From contig NZ_CP066339.1 of the NCBI RefSeq assembly GCF_016406125.1, forward strand, positions 2,666,001 through 2,730,000: a stretch of DNA of 64,000 bases, given 5' to 3'. This DNA is from Alicyclobacillus sp. SO9. Lineage in GTDB: Bacteria; Bacillota; Bacilli; Alicyclobacillales; Alicyclobacillaceae. Below are positions 44,857 through 54,143 of the stretch, piece by piece. The notes beneath the pieces were generated by a model. The model saw only the letters and a program-made list of their open reading frames with translations, had not been told where the DNA came from and made no database searches. The translations under genes and the position numbers were made by a program. How positions within the stretch are numbered: the stretch's first letter is position 1; each line of letters begins with the position of its first letter.

Positions 44857-45857
44857 CGAACCTGCCCCAGTTCTTTAAGCAGACCTGATAAACGGGACTC
44901 CGCTGCGCCTTTGCGGTTCATGAGAAAGTCAAAGTCGTCCTTATATTTGAGTAAACACCCAAGCGTATCCTCTACTTGTTGATGTTCGAGTTTTCGCGTT
45001 CCAAGGGCAGCAAGAGCCTCTGCCCAGTGAATCGTCTCCGCCACCCCAGGTCGCTTAAACAGGGGTTCCTCACGAAGTTTGGTAACGAAATTCACGGCAG
45101 AACGAGCCAGTTGGTGGGATAATCCCGGGATTTTGTGTTGGAGAATTGCCAACTCTCGGTCAAAGTCCGGATAGTCTATCCAGTGATACAAACACCTTCG
45201 TTTAAGCGCATCATGCATTTCTCGGGTTCGATTGCTTGTTAAGATCACCACTGGCTTTTGTTCGGCAGAAATGGTTCCGAGTTCAGGAATCGTGACTTGA
45301 AACTCGCCAAGAAGTTCCAAGAGAAATGCTTCAAACTCTTCGTCACTTCTGTCAATTTCGTCGATGAGCAGAACAGGGGGTACATGAGCTGGCTCCAGTG
45401 CTTTTAGGAGCGGGCGCTTTAACAGAAACGCTTCGCTAAAGACCTCCCTTTCCAGTGTTTGGCGAAGCTCCTCGGTACGGACTGGGTCATCAGCAGGCGT
45501 TGTCACCAGAGTACTACGCGTAGTTGAGACAGTCTGTGAACTAGAGCCGCTTTCCCTTGAAAGCGGCCCAGCTTCTACAGCTTCGGAAATTCGAATGTGC
45601 AAGAGCTGTTTTTGATAGTTCCAGTCGTACAATGCTGACTCCCGGTCTAACCCTTCGTAACACTGGATCCGAAGCAACGGTCTGTCCAACACCTCGGAAA
45701 GTACTTTCGCCAGTTCTGTCTTACCGACTCCAGGCTCTCCTTCCAAGCACAACGGACGCTCCAGTTTCATTGTCAGGAACAATGCTGTGGACAGTGCGGA
45801 ACTGGCAAAGTATCCGTTTGTCGTTAAAACCTCTTGGACCTGACTGGGACTGTTCAT
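44853..45857 (-). CDS. coxD: CoxD-like MoxR-family AAA ATPase
   Basis: 334-residue AAA+ ATPase with Walker A GEPGVGKTELAK (about 37-48), Walker B LLIDEIDRSDEEFE and sensor SNRTREMHD. MoxR/VWA pairs act as metal-center chaperones. ATG 45857 overlaps the coxM stop by ATGA. A low-complexity Ser/Thr insert (about 107-124, ESGSSSQTVSTTRSTLV) between the Walker motifs is noticeable. Confidence 0.9.
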   Translation of the reverse strand: MNSPSQVQEVLTTNGYFASSALSTALFLTMKLERPLCLEGEPGVGKTELAKVLSEVLDRPLLRIQCYEGLDRESALYDWNYQKQLLHIRISEAVEAGPLSRESGSSSQTVSTTRSTLVTTPADDPVRTEELRQTLEREVFSEAFLLKRPLLKALEPAHVPPVLLIDEIDRSDEEFEAFLLELLGEFQVTIPELGTISAEQKPVVILTSNRTREMHDALKRRCLYHWIDYPDFDRELAILQHKIPGLSHQLARSAVNFVTKLREEPLFKRPGVAETIHWAEALAALGTRKLEHQQVEDTLGCLLKYKDDFDFLMNRKGAAESRLSGLLKELGQVR

Positions 45858-46714
45858 AAGGGTGCAACCCGTCTCAATGCGCGGGCAGTATGAACCTTGC
45901 ACAACTGACGACGGTAATTCTCAGAAGCATACAGGTCTCCTGCAATGACGCCGTCGTCCGCTGCGAGTTCTGAAGCATGGCGTATTACGTCTTCGGTAAA
46001 TACCTTCCCCAACAAAGCCTCTTCAACTGCTTTCGCACGGTATGCCACATCGCCGGCACCTGTCACACCAATAGCTGCTTGTGTGACGACATTGTTGTCG
46101 TCACAAGCGATAACTGCGGCAATTCCGACTACTGCATAGCCTGAAGCAGGGTGTGAAATCTTCTCGTATACACTGTTGAAACCTTTCTGCGGTATTTTGA
46201 AACGCACGTTTTTCAGTACAGAATTCTCCGGCAGGGCGGTGATTAACGGTCCTAAGAGAAATTCGTCGACCGGAATTACTTCCGTTCCATGAGGGGTCTC
46301 GACGGTAATCTCAGCGTCCAGGGCCAAAGCAACAGCCGGCAGGTCAGACGCCATATCGGCGTGAGCTAAATTGCCGCCGACTGTTCCGCGGTTACGCACT
46401 TGCAGGTCACCGATTTTCCCGGCAGCATCCGCCAAAAGAGGCAGTGTATCCCTCACCATGCGGCTTGACGCAACTTCTGCATGAGTGGTCAGTGCACCGA
46501 CAACAAGTGCATCGGGATCTCGTACAATACCGTGCAGTTCCTTTATGCCGCTGATATCAATCAATTTTTCAGGACTCGAAAGCCGAAGTTTCATCATTGG
46601 CAGGAGGCTGTGTCCGCCTGCCAGCAGTTTAGCCTCGCCGCTGGACTCCAGTAGTTTTGAAATGGCCTGTGCAACAGTTTCTGCTTGTTCGTACTCAAAA
46701 CTGGTGGGTATCAT
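45854..46714 (-). CDS. coxM: CoxM, FAD-binding subunit of molybdenum hydroxylase
   Basis: 286-residue medium subunit of the xanthine oxidase/CO dehydrogenase family. FAD motifs AGGHSLLPMMKLR (about 31-43) and VRNRGTVGGNLAHADMASD are intact. ATG 46714 overlaps the coxL stop (ATGA). It passes electrons from the iron-sulfur subunit to an acceptor, presumably quinone. Confidence 0.93.
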   Translation of the reverse strand: MIPTSFEYEQAETVAQAISKLLESSGEAKLLAGGHSLLPMMKLRLSSPEKLIDISGIKELHGIVRDPDALVVGALTTHAEVASSRMVRDTLPLLADAAGKIGDLQVRNRGTVGGNLAHADMASDLPAVALALDAEITVETPHGTEVIPVDEFLLGPLITALPENSVLKNVRFKIPQKGFNSVYEKISHPASGYAVVGIAAVIACDDNNVVTQAAIGVTGAGDVAYRAKAVEEALLGKVFTEDVIRHASELAADDGVIAGDLYASENYRRQLCKVHTARALRRVAPL

Positions 46715-49059
46715 TGTTGACCACTCCCCTTTTGAATGGCTGTCCAAACTCGTTCCGGTGTCAGTGGCATATCAATATCCTTGACCCCAAATGGCCGCAA
46801 CGCATCCATGACCGCATTGACCACAGTCGGTGTGGAGGCAATTGTGCCTGTTTCGCCAATGCCTTTGACGCCAAGGGGATTCTGAGGAGCAGGCGTCTCT
46901 GTAAATGCGGTTTCAAAGTTCTTAAAGAACCTCGCCTTCGGCATGGCATAGTCCATGAAGGTTCCTGTGACCAACTGGCCTTGTTCATCGTAAACTGCGC
47001 CTTCCCACAACGCTTGGCCGATGCCTTGCACAATGCCGCCGTGTACCTGTCCTTCAGCAACCATCGGATTGATGACGCGGCCGCAGTCATCGACAGCAAC
47101 ATATTTCACTAGGTCAATATCTCCGGTTTCCGGGTCAACTTCTACTACACAGACGTGGGTGCCAAAGGGATAGACAAAGTTAGCGGGATCGTAGAAAGAT
47201 GTGCCTTCGAGAGCCGGTTCCACACCCGGCGGGAGGTTCCATGCGAGATACGCTTGCAGGGTGACGTCCTGAATGGTTGTGCTCCGGCTTGGCGCGCCTT
47301 CCACGCTGAATATCCCGTCTGAGAAGTTTACGTCGTCTTGTGAAACCTCCAGCAGATGAGCTGCAATTTTCTTCGCTTTCTCAATCACCTTGTCTACGGC
47401 TAATGCCATGGCGTTGCCTCCGACCGGAGTTGTTCTCGAACCATAAGTACCCCAGCCCATGGCAATTCGGTTGGTATCTCCGTGGACAATTTCGACGTCT
47501 TCGAACGGAACCCCAAGCCTTTCGGCAATAATTTGCGCAAAAGTGGTTTCCTCACCTTGGCCGTGGGGAGACGCGCCAGTAAACGCAGTCACCTTGCCAG
47601 TGGGGTGAACCCGAACGGTGGCGCTTTCCCAAAGACCGCCTTGAAAACCTACTGCACCAGCCACTTGTGAGGGCCCGAGACCGCAGATTTCTACATAAGT
47701 GGTGACACCGATGCCAAGATACTTTCCTTGGCTGCGCACATCAGCCTGTTTTTGCCTCAGGTCATCGTAGCCCACCATGGCCAGTGCCTTGTCTAAGGCT
47801 GCTTGATAATTGCCGCTGTCGTATTCCAGTCCCATGGCCGAGTGATAAGGGAATTCATCCGCTTCAATCAGGTTGCGGCGTCTCACTTCAACCGCGTCCA
47901 GATTGACTTCCTCTGCGAATAAATCGACCATTCGCTCGAGCAAGTAGGTGGCTTCCGGCCGACCTGCTCCTCTGTAAGCGTCTGTAGGGGTCGTGTTAGT
48001 AAAGACACCGTACACATCCGCACCCGCATAGGGGATTTTGTAGGCACCAGGAACAATTAAGCCAAATAGAATGGTCGGGACGCCGGGGCCTGCTGTGGAG
48101 AGATATGCGCCCATATTGGCCATGTTGCGTACTCTGATGGCAGAGAATGTGCCGTCCTTTTTGCCGGCAAATTCAACGTCGAGGACCATATCACGTCCAT
48201 GGGTGGTGACAAGAAAGTTTTCTTTTCTGTCTTCCACCCACTTAACAGGACGGTTGAGGTCGCGCGCAGCGTACGCAACCATGGCTTCATCCGGATAGCA
48301 AGCAATTTTCGAACCAAATCCGCCGCCGACATCGATAGCCAAGATTCGAAGTTTGTGTTCTGGAATTCCGAGAATACCCGAAAGAAGGAAGCGGTGGATA
48401 TGCGGGTTTTGCGATGTTACCCAGAGTGTCATTTCACCAGAGCCTGCATTGTACTGAGCCACAGCAGCCCGTGGTTCCATGGCATTGGGTATCAGCCGCT
48501 GCTGACGGAATCGCTGCTTTACCACGACTTCGGCAGAGTCGAATACGTCGTCCGTGGCATTCCCGGCTTGCCAGTGGAAAGCGATATTTTGCGGGGCGCT
48601 TTCATGAAGAAGCGGGGCGTTTTCATCCATTGCCTGTTCTTGTTCTACGACTGCAGGCAGAACATCGTATTTGACCTCAATGAGATCGACCGCATCTCTT
48701 GCTGTATAGCGATTTTCCGCAATGACCATAGCTACTGCATCGCCTACATATCGTACTTTGTTTACTGCAATCACTTCGTGCGGCGGTGTCTTCATGTCGC
48801 TGTCAGGAGGCAGCCAGGCGGTCGGGACCGTTCCGATTTTCCCTTCCAGGTCCTGTCCCGTATAAACCGCAACGACTCCTTCCAGCGCTTTGGCAGCTTC
48901 AGTGTTAATGCTGGAAATGTTTGCATGGGCATGCGGACTTCGCAAGACACTTGCGTATAACATACCAGGGAGCTGAACATCTTCCGTATACTGTCCGTTT
49001 CCGACAATCAAGCGTGGGTCTTCACGCCGCTTCAGCGTTGAACCGAATACATTTGCCAT
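46711..49059 (-). CDS. coxL: CoxL-like molybdopterin subunit, form II type
   Basis: 782-residue large subunit. The substrate-site loop reads AYRGAGR (about 361-367), which defines form II CoxL-like proteins; true form I CO dehydrogenase has AYxCSFR. The catalytic Glu lies in GVKGIGETG near the C-terminus, and VGGGFGSK and QNPHIHR mark molybdopterin contacts. ATG 49059 has AAGGAGG 8 bases upstream. CO oxidation by form II enzymes is disputed, so the substrate could be another small molecule or aromatic or heterocyclic compound. Confidence 0.92.
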   Translation of the reverse strand: MANVFGSTLKRREDPRLIVGNGQYTEDVQLPGMLYASVLRSPHAHANISSINTEAAKALEGVVAVYTGQDLEGKIGTVPTAWLPPDSDMKTPPHEVIAVNKVRYVGDAVAMVIAENRYTARDAVDLIEVKYDVLPAVVEQEQAMDENAPLLHESAPQNIAFHWQAGNATDDVFDSAEVVVKQRFRQQRLIPNAMEPRAAVAQYNAGSGEMTLWVTSQNPHIHRFLLSGILGIPEHKLRILAIDVGGGFGSKIACYPDEAMVAYAARDLNRPVKWVEDRKENFLVTTHGRDMVLDVEFAGKKDGTFSAIRVRNMANMGAYLSTAGPGVPTILFGLIVPGAYKIPYAGADVYGVFTNTTPTDAYRGAGRPEATYLLERMVDLFAEEVNLDAVEVRRRNLIEADEFPYHSAMGLEYDSGNYQAALDKALAMVGYDDLRQKQADVRSQGKYLGIGVTTYVEICGLGPSQVAGAVGFQGGLWESATVRVHPTGKVTAFTGASPHGQGEETTFAQIIAERLGVPFEDVEIVHGDTNRIAMGWGTYGSRTTPVGGNAMALAVDKVIEKAKKIAAHLLEVSQDDVNFSDGIFSVEGAPSRSTTIQDVTLQAYLAWNLPPGVEPALEGTSFYDPANFVYPFGTHVCVVEVDPETGDIDLVKYVAVDDCGRVINPMVAEGQVHGGIVQGIGQALWEGAVYDEQGQLVTGTFMDYAMPKARFFKNFETAFTETPAPQNPLGVKGIGETGTIASTPTVVNAVMDALRPFGVKDIDMPLTPERVWTAIQKGSGQQ

Positions 49060-49072
49060 CCCGTCGTCCTCC

Positions 49073-49591
49073 TTATTTATCCGATCCCGTTCGAGCAGTG
49101 ACCACTTCTTCACTTGAACGCTCGCTTTTGTCCGCTGCATATTGTATCGCTCTCACAATATTCTGATACCCGGTACAGCGACAAATCACGCCTTCGAGCC
49201 CCTCTCGTATCTCTTGTTCACTGGGATGCGGGTTCTCTTCCAACAAAGAGGCCGCTGTCATCATCACTCCAGGTGTACAAAATCCGCACTGCAACCCGTG
49301 TTTCTCCCAAAATCCCTCTTGAACAGCATGAAGTCGGCTCATATCGCCAAGTCCTTCAACTGTTGTGACAGACCTCCCTTGAGCTTGAACCGTCAGCGTT
49401 GTGCAAGATTTTACCGCTTTTCCATCCATTTGTACTGTGCAAGCACCACATTGACTGGTATCACAACCAATGTGAGTTCCTGTGAGGCCGAGTTCGTCTC
49501 TCAAGGCATGCACTAAAAGCTGTCTCGGTTCTACTTCAAGGGAGTGTTCCTTGCCATTGACAGTCACGGTCACCTTATGCTTTTCACTCAT
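49073..49591 (-). CDS. coxS: CoxS, [2Fe-2S] subunit of molybdenum hydroxylase
   Basis: 172-residue protein with two [2Fe-2S] clusters: plant-type ligands [13 protein letters not shown] plus CTTL (about 43-63) and the second cluster QCGFCTPG...[11 protein letters not shown] (about 102-143). It carries electrons from the molybdenum site to CoxM. 13 bp before coxL. Confidence 0.95.
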   Translation of the reverse strand: MSEKHKVTVTVNGKEHSLEVEPRQLLVHALRDELGLTGTHIGCDTSQCGACTVQMDGKAVKSCTTLTVQAQGRSVTTVEGLGDMSRLHAVQEGFWEKHGLQCGFCTPGVMMTAASLLEENPHPSEQEIREGLEGVICRCTGYQNIVRAIQYAADKSERSSEEVVTARTGSDK

Positions 49592-49713
49592 CTCAGCACC
49601 TCCGGATTCAGACTCCGTGTCCGGAAAGGCCCTGGCTCACCTGCGGCACCATCTGCAACGGTCCGTACTGGCGCCAAACACCTCTTTGCGGACCGGTTCT
49701 TAAAGTCGATGAA

Positions 49714-50160
49714 CTAGATTGCCGACTTCCGCAATTGTGAATCTATGTTCTTGAAGAAGTTCCCTAAAAGCATTCTGGCGACGCTTCCGGTGACCCTCTG
49801 TCCAACGGACGCCAACAACCCCGTCACCTGTGCATCCGCATCACATGAGACAACCGTGCTTCCATCCTTTTCATGAAGCTGTATAACAGAGTCTGCAGTC
49901 AATTCGCCGGGCTTCCCTTGCCCCTGTAATTTCAACCTGTAGCGTCGTGGTACATCTTTTTCGGACAACTGGACCTGACCTTCGAAGACACCTTTAATCG
50001 GACCGATGTTCAGTCCCATTTCAGTCTCATAGACGCCTTCGTCAATTTTGTGAAATCGCTTACATCCAGGCAGTGTCACAGCTAATGTCCTCTCGTCTTG
50101 CAGCAGTTCCCAAACTCTCTCGCGTTCTGTTTGGTACGTGTACTGAAAACTAATTTTCAA
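49714..50160 (-). CDS. coxG: CoxG-like SRPBCC protein
   Basis: 148-residue protein of the carbon monoxide dehydrogenase subunit G family, a START-like fold: starts with FQYTYQTERERVWELLQD and contains LPGCKRFHKIDEGVYE. In Oligotropha CoxG helps attach the enzyme to the membrane. A TTG at 50160 is chosen because AAAGGAGG lies 8 bases upstream. First gene of the cox operon; a 122-bp gap with no feature separates it from coxS. Confidence 0.85.
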   Translation of the reverse strand: MKISFQYTYQTERERVWELLQDERTLAVTLPGCKRFHKIDEGVYETEMGLNIGPIKGVFEGQVQLSEKDVPRRYRLKLQGQGKPGELTADSVIQLHEKDGSTVVSCDADAQVTGLLASVGQRVTGSVARMLLGNFFKNIDSQLRKSAI

Positions 50161-50211
50161 CTGTGAAGCCTCCTTTACTGCCAATCTTTTCGAACACGAG
50201 TTCCACCACAC

Positions 50212-50256
50212 TTGGACACACTTCCATCAAAGTTTGGACACACAATAGTCATTATA
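50212..50256 (-). promoter_or_regulatory. Direct repeats and -10 element before coxG
   Basis: TTGGACACAC occurs twice on the plus strand (50212-50221 and 50234-50243), 22 bp apart (two helical turns). A TATAAT on the minus strand (50251-50256) lies just upstream, placing the repeats at about +1 to +33 of a coxG transcript. No good -35 is seen. This looks like an operator pair for a cox regulator. Confidence 0.5.
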
Positions 50257-50348
50257 TTCATACTACCACCAATTATTGATGAATTCCAAATAGATGTGAG
50301 ATTTACGTTTTGTCTCAAGAGAGAATAGTCACACCTTGACGAAAAGAC

Positions 50349-50388
50349 AAAAAGCGGGAACCCTTCATGGAACACGAAGGATTCCCGC
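50349..50388 (-). terminator. Terminator of the GH65-PGM gene
   Basis: GCGGGAA / TTCCCGC stem with inner CCTTC/GAAGG pairing (50354-50388), followed on the minus strand by TTTTTGTCTTTTC, about 47 bp past the stop. Confidence 0.88.
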
Positions 50389-50434
50389 CTGCCCTAACGA
50401 CGTCATGAACGCTTGTCACAGCATTAAAATCCGT

Positions 50435-53400
50435 TTAAATCCATTGCAGCAGCTTCGTGACGGACAACTCAGAAGTATCCTGCACGGCCCAGTCGGCAAT
50501 ATCCATTGCACTAGGAGTGCCGACACCAACTGCTTTCATGCCGGCGCCTTGAATAGATTCCACCCCAGACCGTGCGTCTTCAATGCCGATGCAGTTGCGG
50601 TATGGGACATGTAATTCGTCGGCGGCTGTAAGGAAGATTTCAGGATCGGGCTTTCCCTTTTGCAATGCAGCCGCATCCACAATCGTATCGAGATATTCGC
50701 CAATCCCTAATTTCTCAACCACAAGAACAGCATTCTTGCTTGCTGACGCCAAACCAATCTTGATGTTCCTCTCCTGCAAATCTTTTAGCAGATTCAAAAT
50801 ACCGGGAAGCACATCGTCCGGCGTAATCTTTTCGATAAGGGACTGATAGTATTCATTTTTACGATTGGCAAGCGCTTTTTTCTCATCTTCACTCAGCTGT
50901 AAAGTAGAATTTTCCAAGATGATGTTCAGAGAATCCAGGCGGCCCACGCCTTTTAAGCGCTCATTTATCTTTCTGTCAAAATCTATCTTCAACTCGTCAG
51001 CCAGTTGCTTCCACGCTAGATAATGATATTCTGCTGTATCTGTAATCACACCGTCCAAGTCAAATAAGACCGCTTCCAGTTTTGGCTCCGTACTCACCGT
51101 TACAGGCTTTCCGGTGGAAACGTCAATCGGGGCTCCCTCGTGGTAAAGCGTTAATGTATCACCACTTTCGAGCGCATAGGTTGTATCTTTTGGTGTTACT
51201 GAAACCCGCAGTAAACGGCCTGCAAAGGAGACTTTGAACTGGTACTGTCGCCACTGCTCGGGAATGACCGGGCGGAACATCAGCTTGCCGCCATATTCCC
51301 GCATTCCCGCAAAGCCCTGAACGATTGACAGCCAGGCACCAGCCATGGAAGCACTGTGAATTCCATCCTTGACATTTCCGTTGTAGTCGTCCAGATCCAT
51401 GCGCGCAGTACGCATAAAGTAGCCATAAGCCTGATTGACTTCGCCAATCTCTGCACTGAGTATGCTGTAGATGCAGGGAGAAAGCGATGAGTCGTGAGTA
51501 GTGAGAGCCTCATAGTAATGGTAGTTTCGCTTCTTTTCCGCGGTGGTAAAGCGATTGCCCTGTAAAAACATAGCCAGCATCACGTCGGCTTGTTTGAGTA
51601 CTTGGTAACGGTAAATGACCAGCGGATGGTAGTGCAACAGCAAAGGATAATGGTCTTCGGGCGTATTCTCAAAATCCCAGACTTCTTTTTGCAGGAATGA
51701 ATCGTCCTGCGGATAAATACCGTATTCCTCATCAAACGCCACATACATCTTGTCTGCGGCTGACTGCCAATCAGTCGTTTCAGAGTCTTGCAGGTTCAAT
51801 TTCTCCGCCAGCCGGGTGAACACCTGCGAATGATTTTCCTTCATCCATCTCGCTGTCTCGAAAGCGAACTCCAGGTGGTCTTTTGCCATCACGTTGGTAT
51901 ACAGATTGTTGTTCACCAGCGCGGTGTATTCGTCGGGACCCGTAACTTCGTTAATGCAGAATTGATTTTCATGCTTGGGAATGTACGCGCCCATATCTAC
52001 CCAGAAGCGTGCTGTCTCAAATAGCATCTCAGCACCGTATTTAAGCAGAAACTCCGTATCATTTGTAGCGTGCAGGTATTTTTTCAGTGCATACATGATG
52101 TCCGCATTGATATGATACGCTGCGGTACCCGCTGGAAAATAAGGGGATGTCTCTTCCCCGTCAATCGTTCTCCAAGCGTACAATGCCCCTTTGTGTGCCA
52201 ACTCCTTGGCGCGCATGCGTGCCTTGTCCAGTGTAGTATAGCGGTATTCCAGCAGCTTTCTGCTGATATCTGGGTGAGTGTATAGAAAGAATGGAAAAAT
52301 GTACGTCTCCGTATCCCAAAAATAGTGGCCTTCATACCCTTCACCGGTAACGCCTTTTGCCGCAATGTTCGTTTTTCCGTCACGTCCTACTGACTGCAGC
52401 AGATGGAACGCGTTAAAGCGGAGGCTCTGTTGGAGTGCGGGATCTCCTTCGATTTGGATATCAGTGTGCTTCCAGTACTCGTAAAGAAAATCTCTCTGCT
52501 CCGCAGTGAGTTTGTCGTATCCCAACTCCCTTGCCTCTGCAACTTCAGCTCTAGCCAGTTGGACCAACTCGTGTTCGTCATAATCCTTCGACGTATAATA
52601 AGCCACCCATTTGTGTAGACGCACAGGGACACCTTCGAGCGCGTCAACAGTGTACTCCGCGGATGCCATTTGTTCCTTTGTACCCACTTCAAGATGGTAC
52701 TGGTTCCCGGTTTCAATGGCATTCTCCATAGCACAAACCAGTGTGAACCTGCTGTTCTGTGTCCTCTGGCGGATGGCCGCAAGCGAACCGTCCTGTACGA
52801 CGTCCTCAGTGGTCAATACCTGGCCATGAAAGGCTGAACCGACTCTGGGGTCTCCTAAGGTCACTTGATTCTGAACCTGTCCGTTGAGTGCTGATACCAG
52901 TGTGATTTCTCCGCTGAAGTTCACCGGCGTTACCTCATAGGAGAAAGCGGCCAGATGCTTTCGCTCCAGACACACCATTCTCTGCACATGAATTTCAACC
53001 CTATTTCCGGCGGGAGATTCCCAGGTCATCTCCCGATGCATAATCCCTGTGCGAAAATCGAGCACGCGTTGATACTTCAGCAGTTTGCCCTCGAACAGGC
53101 TAAATTGCTCGCCCTGAACAAACACGTTAATGATTTTACTGTCTGTGACGTTTAGCATGGTCTGGGCATTTTTAGCGTATCCGTAAGCAGATTCGCCGTA
53201 TTGGATTGGATGAGATTCGTAGAACCCGTTCAAATATGTCCCTTGCAATGAAGTACCGACGGGCCCTTGATACCCTTCCTCGAAGTTTCCCCTGTACCCT
53301 ATATATCCATTGCCTGTAGCAAAAATCGTTTCATCTCTGTAGTTTGTCTCTACATCGAAACTGTCCTCCACCACTCTCCACTCATCATATGGATAAATAG

Positions 53401-53443
53401 ATGGCTTGTTCTGTTTTCTCTCACGGCGTTGCGCTGTCTGCAT
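50435..53443 (-). CDS. GH65 disaccharide phosphorylase fused to beta-phosphoglucomutase
   Basis: 1002 residues in one frame. Residues about 15-780 are a glycoside hydrolase family 65 phosphorylase with the catalytic Glu505 in VTGPDEYTALVNNN and the phosphate site THDSSLSPC. Residues about 789-1002 are a HAD beta-phosphoglucomutase with DLDGVITD (Asp795/Asp797), ASASKNA and GKPDPEIFL plus GIEDARSG. GH65 releases beta-glucose 1-phosphate from maltose, trehalose, kojibiose or nigerose; the HAD half turns it into glucose 6-phosphate. In most Firmicutes these are two adjacent genes. Substrate not determinable. GAGGG precedes the ATG; own terminator. Confidence 0.93.
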   Translation of the reverse strand: MQTAQRRERKQNKPSIYPYDEWRVVEDSFDVETNYRDETIFATGNGYIGYRGNFEEGYQGPVGTSLQGTYLNGFYESHPIQYGESAYGYAKNAQTMLNVTDSKIINVFVQGEQFSLFEGKLLKYQRVLDFRTGIMHREMTWESPAGNRVEIHVQRMVCLERKHLAAFSYEVTPVNFSGEITLVSALNGQVQNQVTLGDPRVGSAFHGQVLTTEDVVQDGSLAAIRQRTQNSRFTLVCAMENAIETGNQYHLEVGTKEQMASAEYTVDALEGVPVRLHKWVAYYTSKDYDEHELVQLARAEVAEARELGYDKLTAEQRDFLYEYWKHTDIQIEGDPALQQSLRFNAFHLLQSVGRDGKTNIAAKGVTGEGYEGHYFWDTETYIFPFFLYTHPDISRKLLEYRYTTLDKARMRAKELAHKGALYAWRTIDGEETSPYFPAGTAAYHINADIMYALKKYLHATNDTEFLLKYGAEMLFETARFWVDMGAYIPKHENQFCINEVTGPDEYTALVNNNLYTNVMAKDHLEFAFETARWMKENHSQVFTRLAEKLNLQDSETTDWQSAADKMYVAFDEEYGIYPQDDSFLQKEVWDFENTPEDHYPLLLHYHPLVIYRYQVLKQADVMLAMFLQGNRFTTAEKKRNYHYYEALTTHDSSLSPCIYSILSAEIGEVNQAYGYFMRTARMDLDDYNGNVKDGIHSASMAGAWLSIVQGFAGMREYGGKLMFRPVIPEQWRQYQFKVSFAGRLLRVSVTPKDTTYALESGDTLTLYHEGAPIDVSTGKPVTVSTEPKLEAVLFDLDGVITDTAEYHYLAWKQLADELKIDFDRKINERLKGVGRLDSLNIILENSTLQLSEDEKKALANRKNEYYQSLIEKITPDDVLPGILNLLKDLQERNIKIGLASASKNAVLVVEKLGIGEYLDTIVDAAALQKGKPDPEIFLTAADELHVPYRNCIGIEDARSGVESIQGAGMKAVGVGTPSAMDIADWAVQDTSELSVTKLLQWI

Positions 53444-53497
53444 ACAATCCCTCGCTTACAGTAGATGTCCGGCATTAACAACAACTAATTCAATCAG

Positions 53498-53529
53498 AAA
53501 AGCCCGGTCTCTACAAGGGGAAACGGGCT
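53498..53529 (-). terminator. Probable terminator after the formate dehydrogenase operon
   Basis: AGCCCG / CGGGCT stem followed on the minus strand by TTTCTG, 53 bp past the DUF1641 gene and upstream of the GH65-PGM gene. Confidence 0.55.
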
Positions 53530-53582
53530 CTTTCCGTGAAATTAGACGATGATAGCGCATTCCCGCAAGTGGCAGTCTTCAT

Positions 53583-54128
53583 TTAGGTAGCCACGGGATT
53601 TCGATTCTGCTCCAATCCTTCTCCTGCAGGACCGGAGGTCCGCGTAGAACTGCTTCCATCCACATGTTGTCCAACCGACTTTAAGACGGCAAAGACGGCA
53701 GTTAGTCCTTGGTTCACATCGCGATCGCGCAGGACTCGGACGATGTCCCACAAATCACCAATGTCGTCTGCATCTCCGCTGGAAATCACCCGACTGGCGT
53801 CACTTACGCCGTTGAACACTGCTGCGACCAGTTTGGCATCTATCTTTGTCATGCCTTGGACAACAGCTATGATGTTTTTGATACCGCCGATACTTCCAGG
53901 ATGATTTGCCTGATGTACGAGAATTTCCAACAGGTCGTGGCCTTGTTCCAGCACAGCTGCCCCGGCGTCCAAAATCCCTTTCTCCCGCAACAGCCGCAGC
54001 AGCCTCATCATTTGCTCAATGTCTTGTGTATACTCCACGAAAAGTGACTCGATTTTCGCAATCTGTGCTTCTTTCACAGCTTCTGCGCTGCTCTGCGTCT
54101 CACGTATCTTTGCAATCGACCTTGCCAT
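53583..54128 (-). CDS. DUF1641 protein (YrhD-like)
   Basis: 181-residue helical protein with the DUF1641 core (about 35-150), a Met/Leu-rich helix IEQMMRLLRLLREKGILD and a disordered polar tail. In B. subtilis the homolog yrhD adjoins the formate dehydrogenase gene yrhE, exactly as here (15 bp after the fdh stop). It is thought to be an accessory subunit of this formate dehydrogenase class; no catalytic motif is seen. Confidence 0.88.
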   Translation of the reverse strand: MARSIAKIRETQSSAEAVKEAQIAKIESLFVEYTQDIEQMMRLLRLLREKGILDAGAAVLEQGHDLLEILVHQANHPGSIGGIKNIIAVVQGMTKIDAKLVAAVFNGVSDASRVISSGDADDIGDLWDIVRVLRDRDVNQGLTAVFAVLKSVGQHVDGSSSTRTSGPAGEGLEQNRNPVAT

Positions 54129-54143
54129 CTCTGACAGTCCTCC

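Noticed and set aside
48199-48960. 253-codon plus-strand open frame
   Set aside because: Antisense to coxL; no recognisable motif.
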